DNA of 64,000 bases, taken from positions 1,798,001 through 1,862,000 of the forward strand of contig NZ_CP092423.2 in assembly GCF_022374895.2 (NCBI RefSeq), written 5' to 3'. Each line of letters opens with the position of its first letter. Position 1 is the first letter of the stretch. A model generated the notes under the pieces. The model made no database searches and had not been told where the DNA came from. It worked only from the letters and a program-made list of their open reading frames with translations. This document shows positions 10,401-20,600 of this stretch, in pieces. Source of the stretch: Mycobacterium lentiflavum. GTDB lineage: Bacteria; Actinomycetota; Actinomycetes; Mycobacteriales; Mycobacteriaceae. The position numbers were made by a program, and so were the translations under genes.

Positions 10401-13400
10401 TGAATCCATTACCCCGGTGGTCCACGTCAACGGCACGCCAGCCGCGGTCCCGCCGCCGGCGCCGGTTCCGGTCCCCTCGACGGTGATGCCGGCCGCGCCG
10501 GCGCTCAACGGTCATGCCGCGAGCAATGGCAACGGTCATGCACCGAGCAATGGGAATGGTCATGGCCACCTCGGTGCATCCGCGACCGCCGTGATCGCTG
10601 CGCCCGCGCCAGTGACTTTGGCGGCTCCTCCGCCGGTCGCAGCACCCGTGCTGAGTGCCGAAGCGGTGACGGAGATGATCGCCGCGGTAGGAACGCTGCG
10701 GGACGCCTTCGACAATCTGCAACGCGTTTTGCAAGGTCTCGTGGTCCCGGCGGCGGCCGCCCCGCCTGCTCCAAATTTGGCTCCAAATCCGGCTCCAAAT
10801 CCGGTTATTGCCAACGGAACGCGGTCGGTGCTCGTTGCGCCGGCTGTTCACAACGAGACGACGCCCATGCCTGCGCCTGTTGCTCCTGTGTCTGCGGCGG
10901 TGGTGTCGGGTGTGGATGTGGTGGGTGAGATGTTGGCGGTGGTGGCGGATAAGACGGGTTATCCCGTTGAGATGCTTGATTTGTCGATGGCGTTAGAGGC
11001 GGATTTGGGTATCGATTCGATTAAGCGGGTGGAGATTTTGTCGGGGGTGCAGGAGCGGGTTCCGGTGTTGCCGGAGGTGGAGACTGCGGCGATGGCGGGG
11101 TTGGGGACGTTGCAGGAGATTGTTGATTATTTGCAGTCACTGTTGGCCCCGGTGGCGCCGATGGCTCCGATGGCCCCGTTGGCCCCGGTGGCTGCGCCTG
11201 CGCCGGCTGTTCACAACGAGACGACGCCCATGCCTGCGCCTGTTGCTCCTGTGTCTGCGGCGGTGGTGTCGGGTGTGGATGTGGTGGGTGAGATGTTGGC
11301 GGTGGTGGCGGATAAGACGGGTTATCCCGTTGAGATGCTTGATTTGTCGATGGCGTTAGAGGCGGATTTGGGTATCGATTCGATTAAGCGGGTGGAGATT
11401 TTGTCGGGGGTGCAGGAGCGGGTTCCGGTGTTGCCGGAGGTGGAGACTGCGGCGATGGCGGGGTTGGGGACGTTGCAGGAGATTGTTGATTATTTGCAGT
11501 CACTGTTGGCCCCGGTGGCCCCGTTGGCCCCGGTGGCTGTGCCTGCTCCTGTTGCTGTGCCTGCGCCTGTTGTCCCTGTGTCTGCGGCGGTGGTGTCGGG
11601 TGTGGATGTGGTGGGTGAGATGTTGGCGGTGGTGGCGGATAAGACGGGTTATCCCGTTGAGATGCTTGATTTGTCGATGGCGTTAGAGGCGGATTTGGGT
11701 ATCGATTCGATTAAGCGGGTGGAGATTTTGTCGGGGGTGCAGGAGCGGGTTCCGGTGTTGCCGGAGGTGGAGACTGCGGCGATGGCGGGGTTGGGGACGT
11801 TGCAGGAGATTGTTGATTATTTGCAGTCACTGTTGGCCCCGGTGGCGCCGATGGCTCCGATGGCCCCGTTGGCCCCGGTGGCTGCGCCTGCGCCGGCTGT
11901 TCACAACGAGACGACGCCCATGCCTGCGCCTGTTGCTCCTGTGTCTGCGGCGGTGGTGTCGGGTGTGGATGTGGTGGGTGAGATGTTGGCGGTGGTGGCG
12001 GATAAGACGGGTTATCCCGTTGAGATGCTTGATTTGTCGATGGCGTTAGAGGCGGATTTGGGTATCGATTCGATTAAGCGGGTGGAGATTTTGTCGGGGG
12101 TGCAGGAGCGGGTTCCGGTGTTGCCGGAGGTGGAGACTGCGGCGATGGCGGGGTTGGGGACGTTGCAGGAGATTGTTGATTATCTGCAGTCACTGTTGGC
12201 TCCGATGGCCCCGGTCGCCGACAGTGGCGCCCCACCGATGCATGCCCCACCGCCGGTTCCCGCCATCCCCAACGGCGCCGTGGCGGGTGACCGCCTCCCT
12301 TTTGAGTTGGCCGGAGTAGCGATCGCGCGCCACGCCGTGCGCGCAATCGCTACTCCGGCAAGCGGAATGGCGATGCCAGGCCTCTACAGCGCTGCCAACG
12401 TGGAGATTGTCGCCACTGCTCCCGGCGTCGGTGAGGCCCTGGCCGCCATCCTTGGCGACCACGGGATCAGCGCCACCACCGTGGCCGAGCCGAGCACCAA
12501 TGCCGAGGCCGTGATCCACCTCGGCGGGCTGCAGCAGACAACCAGCCGGGAAGACATGCTGGCCCTCAACCGCGCGGTGTTTGCCGATGCACAACGCGTC
12601 GCCGCGCGATTTGAAGAGCACGGCGGCGTCTTCGTCACCGTTCAGGACACCGGCGGCACCTTCGGTCTGCTCACCGAGCCAGGCTCGCGCGCATGGGCCG
12701 GCGGGATCGGCGCCCTGGCCAAGACAGCCGCGCAAGAATGGCCAACAGCACAAGTCAAGGCCATCGACATCGCGGCCGGACAGCTGGCCCCGATCGCCAT
12801 CGCCGAGCGCATCGCGCACGAGCTATTGGCGGGCGGCGCCGAACTGGAAGTCGGTCTAGGCAGCACGTACGGACGAGTCACCGTCGTCGCCGACGCGGCG
12901 CCGGTCGCTACCCATACCCGTCGCATCGACCAGCGTGACGTCATTGTCGTGTCGGGCGGAGGCCGCGGTGTGACGGCCGCATCGGTGATCGCTCTGGCGG
13001 AACAGACACGGGCCGGCTTCGTACTGATCGGACGCACCGAACTCGGCGACGAACCAGCCGCCGCGCAGGGGCTGACTACCGACGCCGAACTCAAGCGAGC
13101 ATTGCTGACTAGCGCTGCGGCACAAGGACTTAAGCTCACGCCCAAACAGCTTGAGCAACAGGTGCGGCGCATCCTGGCCGATCGTGAAGTGCGCGCCACG
13201 CTTGCTGCCATGACCGCTGCCGGCTCGCGGGTCCGCTACGCCACGGCCGACGTGCGCGATGCGTCCCAACTCGGTGCGCTGCTCGATAGCGTGCGCGCGG
13301 ACCTCGGGCCCATCACCGGGCTGGTCCACGGGGCCGGTGTACTGGCCGATGCGCCGTTGCACAAGAAGACCCTGGATGGATACGACCGCGTCTTCGAGAC

Positions 13401-14583
13401 AAAGGTCGGCGGTCTGTGCGCCCTGCTCGATGCGACAGCCGGCGACGCGCTGAAGCTGGTCTGCCTGTTCTCGTCGGTGGCGGCGCGCAGCGGCAATGTC
13501 GGCCAAAGCGACTACGCCATGGCCAACGAAATCCTCAACAAGGTTGCCCTGGCCGAACAGGCCCGCCGCGGTCCTGGCTGCCTCGTCCGCGCATTGGGCT
13601 GGGGCCCTTGGGATTCCGGGATGGTGACGCCCGGTCTCAAGGCGATGTTCGAGTCCCGGGGAATTTCTTTGATCCCGCTCGCCGACGGCGCACACGCATT
13701 CGTCTCCGACGTGCTGGACGCGCAGACGGCCAGTCCGGAGGTGATCCTCGGAGATGGCGTATTGGCAGGTGTGCCAACCCATCCGGTGCCCGCCGAGGGC
13801 CGGGCCGCACGTGTGGTGGCTCATGCCGGTCGCCAGCCGTATCTGCACGATCACCGCATCCAGGGCAACGTGGTCCTGCCGATCGTGCAGGCGCTGGAAT
13901 GGTTTGTGCGGATGGCGCAGGCATGCCGGCCCGGTCAGCGCGTGGATCGGATTTTCGACCTCCGGGTGCTGCGCGGGGTGACGCTGTCCGACTTCGACCA
14001 ACGCGGTGACGCACTGCTGGTGCGTTGCGCGTCGATGGACGGTCACCCACATCGACTGGCGTGCACGTTGTCCGACGCTTCCGGATCGACCGCCTATTAT
14101 TCCGCGACGGTCGAAATGGGCGGGGGCGCAATGGCGGTGCCGACTCTCGCAATCGCGCCGGCCGGCGGCAAGCAGCTGAACCGCGATACCTGCTACACCA
14201 ACGGTGCACTCTTCCACGGTCCCGCCTTCCAAGTCCTCGAGAGCGTCGACTGCCAGACGTCCTCCGCCACGGCCCCGCTGTACGGGCTGACGGCGGTGGG
14301 TTGGGCAGGCGAAGGCTGGGCGACCGATCCGGCCGCGCTCGACGGCTGCCTGCAAGCGGCGCTGGTATGGAGCTTTGAGCAGCTCGGGGCCAAGGTGCTG
14401 CCGCTGCGGGTGGGCGAGATCGTGCGGTACCGAGCCGGTGCGCTCGGCGATGGGTTGCGCTGCGTGCTCTCCAACGGCGTGGCAAAGAACAGCCGGGCGG
14501 TCTGCGACCTAGACCTCGTCGATGCGGACAATCACGTCGTTGCCAGCATCAAACGACTTGAGATGTACCCCTACGGCAGCTGA
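7477..14583 (+). CDS. pfaA: PfaA/Pfa2-like PUFA synthase subunit: KS-AT-4xACP-KR-DH
   Basis: 2368-aa iterative megasynthase that builds an acyl chain from malonyl units on its own ACPs. Domains: KS about 1-450 (DAACASS active site, EAHGTGT, KSQIGHTKGAAG); AT about 570-870 (LLFPGQGSQ, GHSFGE near 671); Ala/Pro/Asn-rich linker; four ACPs at about 1139-1225, 1260-1346, 1369-1455 and 1490-1576, each with the PUFA-synthase motif LGIDSIKRVEIL (first Ser is 1181); KR about 1815-2060 (VSGGGRGVTAAS, FSSVAARSGN, DYAMANE); C-terminal PKS-type DH about 2110-2368 (HDHRIQGNVVLP, LDGCLQAAL). AAAGG at 7466-7470 precedes the ATG. The C-terminal DH makes it closer to myxobacterial Pfa2 than to marine PfaA. ACP linkers are Pro/Ala rich. 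No phosphopantetheinyl transferase is nearby. Confidence 0.93.
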   Translation: MASKHPPVAVVGVSALFPGSPEAERFWRNIIGGVDLFSEVPESHWRIDDYYHPDPHMPDKVYARRGGFLPDVDFSPMDFGIPPNVMPATDTAQLLALRVAHQVLEDAAGGDFSHIDRERISVILGASGGTELITYISGRLHRPVWERGLRAAGLSEPEVAAFSERVTSNYATWQENTFPGLLGNVIAGRIANRFDLGGTNCVIDAACASSLAALEAGLHELYLGEADMVLAGGVDAFNDIFMYMCFAKVTALSTSGDCRPFSDKSDGTMLGEGLSMFALKRLDDAERDGDRIYAVIRGIGTSSDGRAKSIYAPSPAGQAKALRRAYEAAGYGPETVGLVEAHGTGTKAGDAAEFEALREVFNASGREDRQWCALGSVKSQIGHTKGAAGAGGLFKVVMALHHKALPPTIKIDRPNPALEIERSPFYLSTQSKPWMADKGVPRRASVSSFGFGGTNFHVAVEEYTGTGKRAYRFRSWDSELVVLGAPSSAALSGQAAALSASLVDSADMLSWIARSTQAAYNAAQPHRLAVVADSVSTLQTMLDEVAAKLRAADVPSSFASPKGYFYSAQRPGPVALLFPGQGSQYVGMGADLPQLHEPALAAWECARADRLNADRDLHDVVWPKTAFTDDERALQSAELTKTEWAQPGIGAHSLSLLSVIHSLGIAPIAVGGHSFGEVTALCAAGVFSGEVALQIARKRGELMAEAATNSDGAMCAVTAPVEEVRQLIGEWGLPVVIANHNAPNQAVLSGNSTAIEHAAQRFAAAGINARRLDVATAFHSDIVSPAAVPFGSFLAGVAFGTPAVPVYANATAQPYAGDAQQMRTTLANQIAQPVRFVEQIQAMWRAGARTFVEVGPGGVLTNLVGKCLVGEEHSAVSLDAKGKNGIRSLWIGLAQLVAAGVPMNFEGLWADYRIGDDPRNREKPKLTLKINGSNYGRPPISDEPVRRPFDIETTLDRSGPSNGHRTESESKYMPSESITPVVHVNGTPAAVPPPAPVPVPSTVMPAAPALNGHAASNGNGHAPSNGNGHGHLGASATAVIAAPAPVTLAAPPPVAAPVLSAEAVTEMIAAVGTLRDAFDNLQRVLQGLVVPAAAAPPAPNLAPNPAPNPVIANGTRSVLVAPAVHNETTPMPAPVAPVSAAVVSGVDVVGEMLAVVADKTGYPVEMLDLSMALEADLGIDSIKRVEILSGVQERVPVLPEVETAAMAGLGTLQEIVDYLQSLLAPVAPMAPMAPLAPVAAPAPAVHNETTPMPAPVAPVSAAVVSGVDVVGEMLAVVADKTGYPVEMLDLSMALEADLGIDSIKRVEILSGVQERVPVLPEVETAAMAGLGTLQEIVDYLQSLLAPVAPLAPVAVPAPVAVPAPVVPVSAAVVSGVDVVGEMLAVVADKTGYPVEMLDLSMALEADLGIDSIKRVEILSGVQERVPVLPEVETAAMAGLGTLQEIVDYLQSLLAPVAPMAPMAPLAPVAAPAPAVHNETTPMPAPVAPVSAAVVSGVDVVGEMLAVVADKTGYPVEMLDLSMALEADLGIDSIKRVEILSGVQERVPVLPEVETAAMAGLGTLQEIVDYLQSLLAPMAPVADSGAPPMHAPPPVPAIPNGAVAGDRLPFELAGVAIARHAVRAIATPASGMAMPGLYSAANVEIVATAPGVGEALAAILGDHGISATTVAEPSTNAEAVIHLGGLQQTTSREDMLALNRAVFADAQRVAARFEEHGGVFVTVQDTGGTFGLLTEPGSRAWAGGIGALAKTAAQEWPTAQVKAIDIAAGQLAPIAIAERIAHELLAGGAELEVGLGSTYGRVTVVADAAPVATHTRRIDQRDVIVVSGGGRGVTAASVIALAEQTRAGFVLIGRTELGDEPAAAQGLTTDAELKRALLTSAAAQGLKLTPKQLEQQVRRILADREVRATLAAMTAAGSRVRYATADVRDASQLGALLDSVRADLGPITGLVHGAGVLADAPLHKKTLDGYDRVFETKVGGLCALLDATAGDALKLVCLFSSVAARSGNVGQSDYAMANEILNKVALAEQARRGPGCLVRALGWGPWDSGMVTPGLKAMFESRGISLIPLADGAHAFVSDVLDAQTASPEVILGDGVLAGVPTHPVPAEGRAARVVAHAGRQPYLHDHRIQGNVVLPIVQALEWFVRMAQACRPGQRVDRIFDLRVLRGVTLSDFDQRGDALLVRCASMDGHPHRLACTLSDASGSTAYYSATVEMGGGAMAVPTLAIAPAGGKQLNRDTCYTNGALFHGPAFQVLESVDCQTSSATAPLYGLTAVGWAGEGWATDPAALDGCLQAALVWSFEQLGAKVLPLRVGEIVRYRAGALGDGLRCVLSNGVAKNSRAVCDLDLVDADNHVVASIKRLEMYPYGS
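10891..12203 (+). repeat. Four near-identical tandem ACP coding repeats
   Basis: About 260-bp units begin at 10891, 11254, 11581 and 11944 (steps of 363, 327 and 363). By eye copies 1-3 are identical over the unit. Copy 4 differs by T-to-C in ttgcag/ctgcag near 12184 and at its last bases. The linkers after copies 1 and 3 are also the same as each other. Codons end mainly in G or T, so the coding strand is strikingly poor in C compared with the rest of the gene. This points to recent duplication or ongoing gene conversion. Confidence 0.95.
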
Positions 14584-14604
14584 TCCGAATGCTGCGGAGT
14601 CATC

Positions 14605-17600
14605 TTGAAATTTGAACCCATCGCGATCGTCGGCCAGGGCTGCGTTCTGCCCGGCGGTCTGAGTCCCGACGGGTTGTGGGACACGGTGCGTGCGGGCCGC
14701 GACGCCCTCGGCTCGGCGCAGCCCGGCTACTGGGGTGTATCGGCGGAGCATATCCTGCGCGACCCGAAGAACTCCGCCTTCCTGGACCACACCTGGTCGG
14801 ACCGCGGTGGATACGTGCGTGGGTTCGATCCGGCTCTCGCGACTGGGGGGCTTCTCCTTGACGCCGAGGCTCTCGATGGTCTCGATCCGCTGTACCTGTG
14901 GGCCATCGAGGCGGCCCGCCAAGCCATTGAGGGTGCGGGCTGGCGTGCGGGCGAAGTCCCGGGCTCGGCCGGGGTCGTCCTCGGAAACCTGAGCTATCCG
15001 ACGAAGACGATGACGGATCTGGCCGAAAAAGTCTGGCGCGGAACAACGCACCGGATCGACTGGCGTAATCGGTTCATGTCCGGTCTGCCCGCTCATCTCA
15101 TCGCGAACGCGCTCGGCCTTACCGGTGGTGCCGCCGCCGTCGACGCCGCGTGCGCCTCATCGCTGTATGCCATCAAGCTCGCCTGCGACCGGCTGCACGA
15201 CCGCACCGCGGATGTGATGCTGGCCGGAGGTGTCAACGGGGCCAGCGACTTGCTGTTACACGTTGGCTTCAGCGCGCTGCAGGCGCTGAGCCGTTCCGGC
15301 AGGTCGCGCCCGTTCCATTCGGAGGCCGACGGTCTGGTGCCGGCCGAGGGCGCGGCGATTCTGGTGCTGCGCAGGCTGGAAGACGCAATCGCCGACGGTA
15401 ACACCATATTGGGCATCATCAGGGCGGTCGGCCTCAGCAACGACGGCCGCGGCCGCGGTCTGCTGGTGCCCTCCCAGGAGGGGCAGGAACGTGCGATGCG
15501 GCTCGCCTACGAGATGGCCGAGCTTGAGCCGCAAGACATCTCCCTGATCGAATGTCATGCCACCGGCACCGCGCGGGGCGATCTGACCGAACTGATGAGC
15601 ATGGCACGCATTTTCGACGGTATGACCAACGTGCCGATCGGATCGCTGAAATCCAATCTCGGGCACTCCATCACGGCATCGGGCGCTGCCGGAGCCATCA
15701 AGGTGCTCGCGGCGATGCGGGCGCGAGTACGGCCGCCGACCCTGCACACCGACGATCCGCTGCCGTATCTCGCTGACTCTCCGTTCCGGCTGCTCACCGA
15801 AGCCGAACCCTGGCATTGTGTCGGACCGCGCCGCGCCGCGGTCAACAACTTCGGCTTCGGCGGCAACAACGCCCACCTGCTGCTCGAGGAATGGGCCGAA
15901 CCCGCTAACAAGCATGTCGCACCGCCGCAATGGCCGGCGACGCCGACCGGAGCCGACGCGGACATCGCGATCGTCGGGCTGGGACTGCTCGTAGGCGATG
16001 GACACGAAACCCTCTCGGTAGCTGATCATCTGGCGAAGAACGAACCGATTCCCCATCGCGAGGACAGCGGTGCGGTAAGGGCGCGGATGTCCGAGGTCTG
16101 TCTCGATCTTACTCAGACACGTTTCCCCCCAACCGATCTCAAGCAGACCCTGCCGCAACAGATCGCCCTTCTCGGTGCGACGATGAATGTCGGTGATCTG
16201 ATCAAAGATCTTCCACCGGACACCACGAGCGTTATCGTCGGGATGGGCTGCGACGCCGAGGTGACACGACTCGGGGTGCGTTGGCGGTTGGCCGGCGAGA
16301 TCGATGACCCGGATTTGCTGGCGACGGCGCGCGACGCGGTGGTGCAAGGGTGGACAGCCGCCGGGGTGGTCGGCGCCATGCCCAACATTGTGGCCAACCG
16401 GTTGAACAGTCAGTTCGATCTTCGCGGACCGAGTTTCACGGTATCCCGCGAGGAGCTTTCCGGAACCACGGCACTGGAGATGGCCGCCCGCGCACTGCGG
16501 CGCGGTGAGATCGACGCGGCCGTGGTGGGGGCGGTGGACCTCAGCTGCGAACCCGTGCACGAAGCGGCGGCCCGGGAGCTGCTGGGACCCGGCGAGCAGA
16601 TCCCCGGTGACGCCGCCGTCGTGCTGGTCCTCAAACGCGCCGACGATGCACGCCGTGATGACGACACGGTTCTTGCCAGCCTGTCCGCCGGCCGGCGACC
16701 AAACGGCGATTGCCTTCGGTTGGGCACCGCACCCGGCGCAACGAACCTCTCGCCCCTACTCGGCCACGCCCACGCCGCGTCCGGGCTGTTGCACGTCGCC
16801 GCCGGTGTGCTCTACGGCTTTCTCGGTATACGTCCCGATGGCACGCAATGGTCCTCGCCGCATCGAGAAGTCGTCATCGCGCTTGACGCGCTGGCTGGCC
16901 AGCAGCAGCAGATCGTGCTGGTGGCACCGCCGGTCAATGACGCCAGCGCGCTCGCCGCACACCGCACCGAGACGGGATCCGGGCCGGGGAAGTCGACGTG
17001 GCTGCGTTTTCCCGGTCATCTTCCCGACGTTCTGCTACCGGAGAATGTTATCGAAGTTGACCAGGATTCACGGTTGATCACCAGTAAAGGGGAGCAGCGC
17101 ATGGCAACACACCTCCCGGTTCCCCCTGCTCTGCCCAAGGCCGCGGAGGCATTGGTGCGGGTGCCGCTCGGCGCGGCTCTGGCCGCGCAGACGCCGCCAG
17201 AGCCGCTGGCAGTCGCCTACGACATCGACACGCACCCGGCCGGCACGCGGGGGAGCGTCCGCAACGGTTCTGACCACAACGGCTCTGGCCACGACGACTC
17301 CACATCCGCCCCCCGCAAGGGTGACACAGCCTCGAAGCCATTGGCGCCCAAAGAGATTGACAAGTTACCCCTTGCCGGTGCGTGCAGGGCGGTTCAGCCG
17401 GTTCGGCCCGCAGACAAGCACGTTCCGGCGCCGACGGCCAAGCGGGCCCCGGTTGGTCTCGCGCTCGACAAGGACGGCCTGCGGGTGCACGCGTCGGGGA
17501 AGATCTCCGATATCTATGGCCCGGCGTTCACGGTGCAAGACAACTACCTTCGTCAGGTGCGGATGCCGGAACCGCCGCTGCTGCTGGCGGATCGCCTCTT

Positions 17601-20600
17601 GGGCATCGACGCCGAGCCGGGCCGCAACGGTACCGGAACCCTGTGGACCGAAACCGATGTCACCTCCGATGCGTGGTATCTGGATCAGGGCCGGATGCCC
17701 GCGGGCGTCATGATCGAGGCCGGGCAGGCCGACCTGATGCTCATCTCGTGGATGGGCGCCGACTTCGCCAACAAGGGTGATCGGGTGTATCGCCTGCTGG
17801 GCTGTGAGGTGACCTACTTGGGCGGCCTACCCGAAATCGGGGACACCTTAAGGTTCGACATCCACGTCGATGGCCACGCCCGTCAGGGCGACATCCGCAT
17901 CTTCTTCTTTCACTACGACTGCACGATCGACGGTGTCGAGCGCATGTCGATGCGCAACGGCCAGGCCGGATTCTTCTCCGCCGAGGAGCTGGCCGCCTCC
18001 GGCGGAATCCTGTGGCGTCCCGAGGACGAGACCGTCGACGGTCCGATGGAACCGATGCCGTCGCAAACATCGCGGACCTCGCTGTCTCGTGCCGACCTGG
18101 AGGCAATGGCGGGCGGAGAGATTTGGCGTACGTTTGGTCAGGGCTTCGAACGCGCGGCCAGCCACACTCGCACGCCCAGCATCGGCGGCGGCGACATGTT
18201 GTTCGTCGACGAGGTAATCCAGCTGGATCTATCCGGGGGCCCGTGGGAGCGGGGCTACTTGCGGGCGGTCGCACACGTCGATCCCGAAAAGTGGTACTTC
18301 GCAGGGCACTTCAAGAACGACCCGTGTATGCCCGGCACGCTGATGTTCGAAGCGACCCTGCAAACCATGGCGATCTACATGACCGCGCTCGGGATGACGC
18401 TGGAGTGTGACGGTTGGCGTTTCGAACCCGTGCCTTTCGAGACATACAAGTTGTCGTGCCGAGGGCAGGTCACACCGCAATCGCGCGAACTGGTCTACGA
18501 GGTGTTCGTGCGCGAGGTTCTCGCCGGACCGGAGCCGACGCTCTTCGCCGACCTGCTGTGCACCGTCGACGGTTTGCCGGCATTCCACTGCCGCCGGATG
18601 GGTCTGAAGCTGTCGCCCGGCTGGCCGATGGATCTGGGTGCCAAGGAGTTGGTCGGATACGTCGAACCCAAACCCGTCGCCGAAGTCGACGGCTTCCGGT
18701 TCGACTACCAAGCGATGCTGGCAAGCGCTATCGCCAAGCCGTCCTTGGCGTTCGGCCCACTGTTCGAGAAGTTCGACTCGCACCGCAAGGTGGCCAGGCT
18801 GCCCGGCCCGCCTTACCACTTCATGTCCAGGGTCACCGAGCTGGTCGGTGAGATCGGCGTTGTGAAAGCGGGCGCGGAAGTCGTCGTGGAGTACGAAGTG
18901 CCCAGTGATGCTTGGTATTTCGCGGTGAACGGGACGCCGACGATGCCCAACGCGGTGCTGATGGAGGTCGCCCTGCAGCCGTGCGGCTGGCTGGCGAGCT
19001 ACGTCGGCTGCCCGCTGAACAGCGAAAAGGATCTTTACTTCCGCAACCTGGATGGCACGGGCAGACAGCACCGCGAGGTCACGCCGTCGACCGGAACCCT
19101 GCGGACCAAAGTCTCGCTGAAGAGCATCGCCAAGGCGGGCGGCACCATCATTGTGACCTTCGACGGTGAGATCCACGCCGACGAGGGGCCCATCTACACC
19201 TTCGACACGGTGTTTGGATACTTCGGCGGCGAGGCGTTGCAACAGCAGGTGGGACTCCCGGTCACCGACGAGCAGCGCGCCATCGCGCAGCGCCCATGCG
19301 ACGCACCGGTCGTCGACCTTTCAATGCGTCCACACGAGTTCTTCGGCCCCGGAGCACGATTGGCCGATCCAATGCTGTTGATGATCGACTGCGTGACGGG
19401 ACGATGGCCGACCGACGGCGAGGCCGGCCTCGGGCGATGGCGCGCCGTCAAGGACGTCGACCCGGCGGAGTGGTATTTCAAGGCCCACTTCTACCAAGAT
19501 CCGGTGCAGCCCGGGTCGTTGGGCATCGAAATGATGCTGCAACTCCTGCAATTCGCGATGCTCGACCACGGGCTGGGCAAAGAGGCGGGACCCTCGGCGC
19601 GGTTCGAGCCGGTGGCGCTCAACGATGCGATCACCTGGCGCTATCGCGGACAGATCGTGCCGACGAACAAGCAGATCATGGCCGAAGTCGAGATCACCCG
19701 CATCGCGCGCGACGAGGGTGATGTTCCGGGCATTCTGGCTGTCGCCGACGCCTCGCTGTGGGTGGACGGCAAACGGATCTACAGCGCGACCAACCTCGGT
19801 ATGCGCATCACACGCCAGGTGCCGCAAGGACAATCGGAAGCCGGGATCGGCTCGTCGACGACGGCGCCCTCCTCAACCGCCACGGCCACGACGGCGCCGG
19901 CCCGGACTGCGCAGGCCACGACGGTGCAGACGACCATCGATCCGGCCACCGACGGCTGGATCACCGACCACTGCCCGACGTATGTCATTCCGTCCCTCCC
20001 GATGATGTCGGTGCTGGACCTGTTGGCGCAGGCGGCCGGCCGCGCCGCGGGCACGGCCAAAGTGGTCGAGGTCACCGACTTGCGGATGGTTCGTTGGATC
20101 ATCGTCGATTCGCCCAAGCAGCTGAGGGTGGTCGTCGAGCCCACTTCGCCCGGACGTTTCGAGGGCCGGCTCGAGGTGTGGCGCAACGCACCGAAAGCGG
20201 CGTTGTCGCGCTGGGAAACTCACGCCCACGCCACGATCGTCACCGCGCCGCAGTACACCGGCGCACCGGCAACTCCGGTCGCGCTGACCGGTGCGGTGCC
20301 CTTCGCCACCCCGTACGCCACCAGCGCGGTGTTCCACGGGCCCGCATTCGCGACGCTGACGGACGGTGCCCGGATCGGGCGCAACGGGTCGTCGGGGACG
20401 CTTGCGGTCGAACTGTGCAAGGTTCCGGCGGGCCTGCAGCAGCCGGGACTCCTCGACGGTGCGTTGCACATCGTTCCGCACGCCGCGATGAGCGTCTGGA
20501 CCACGGACAATTGTGCGGTCGAGTCGTATGCGGACGCGGCGGACCCGACCGTCGCATTTCCAAGTCGGGTCGTCTGGGCCCGGTTCTACGGTGACGCCCC

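Noticed and set aside
10434..10860. Separate gene or frameshift in the low-complexity linker of the PfaA-like protein
   Set aside because: The frame stays open with Ala/Pro/Asn/Gly linker residues typical of the region before tandem ACPs.
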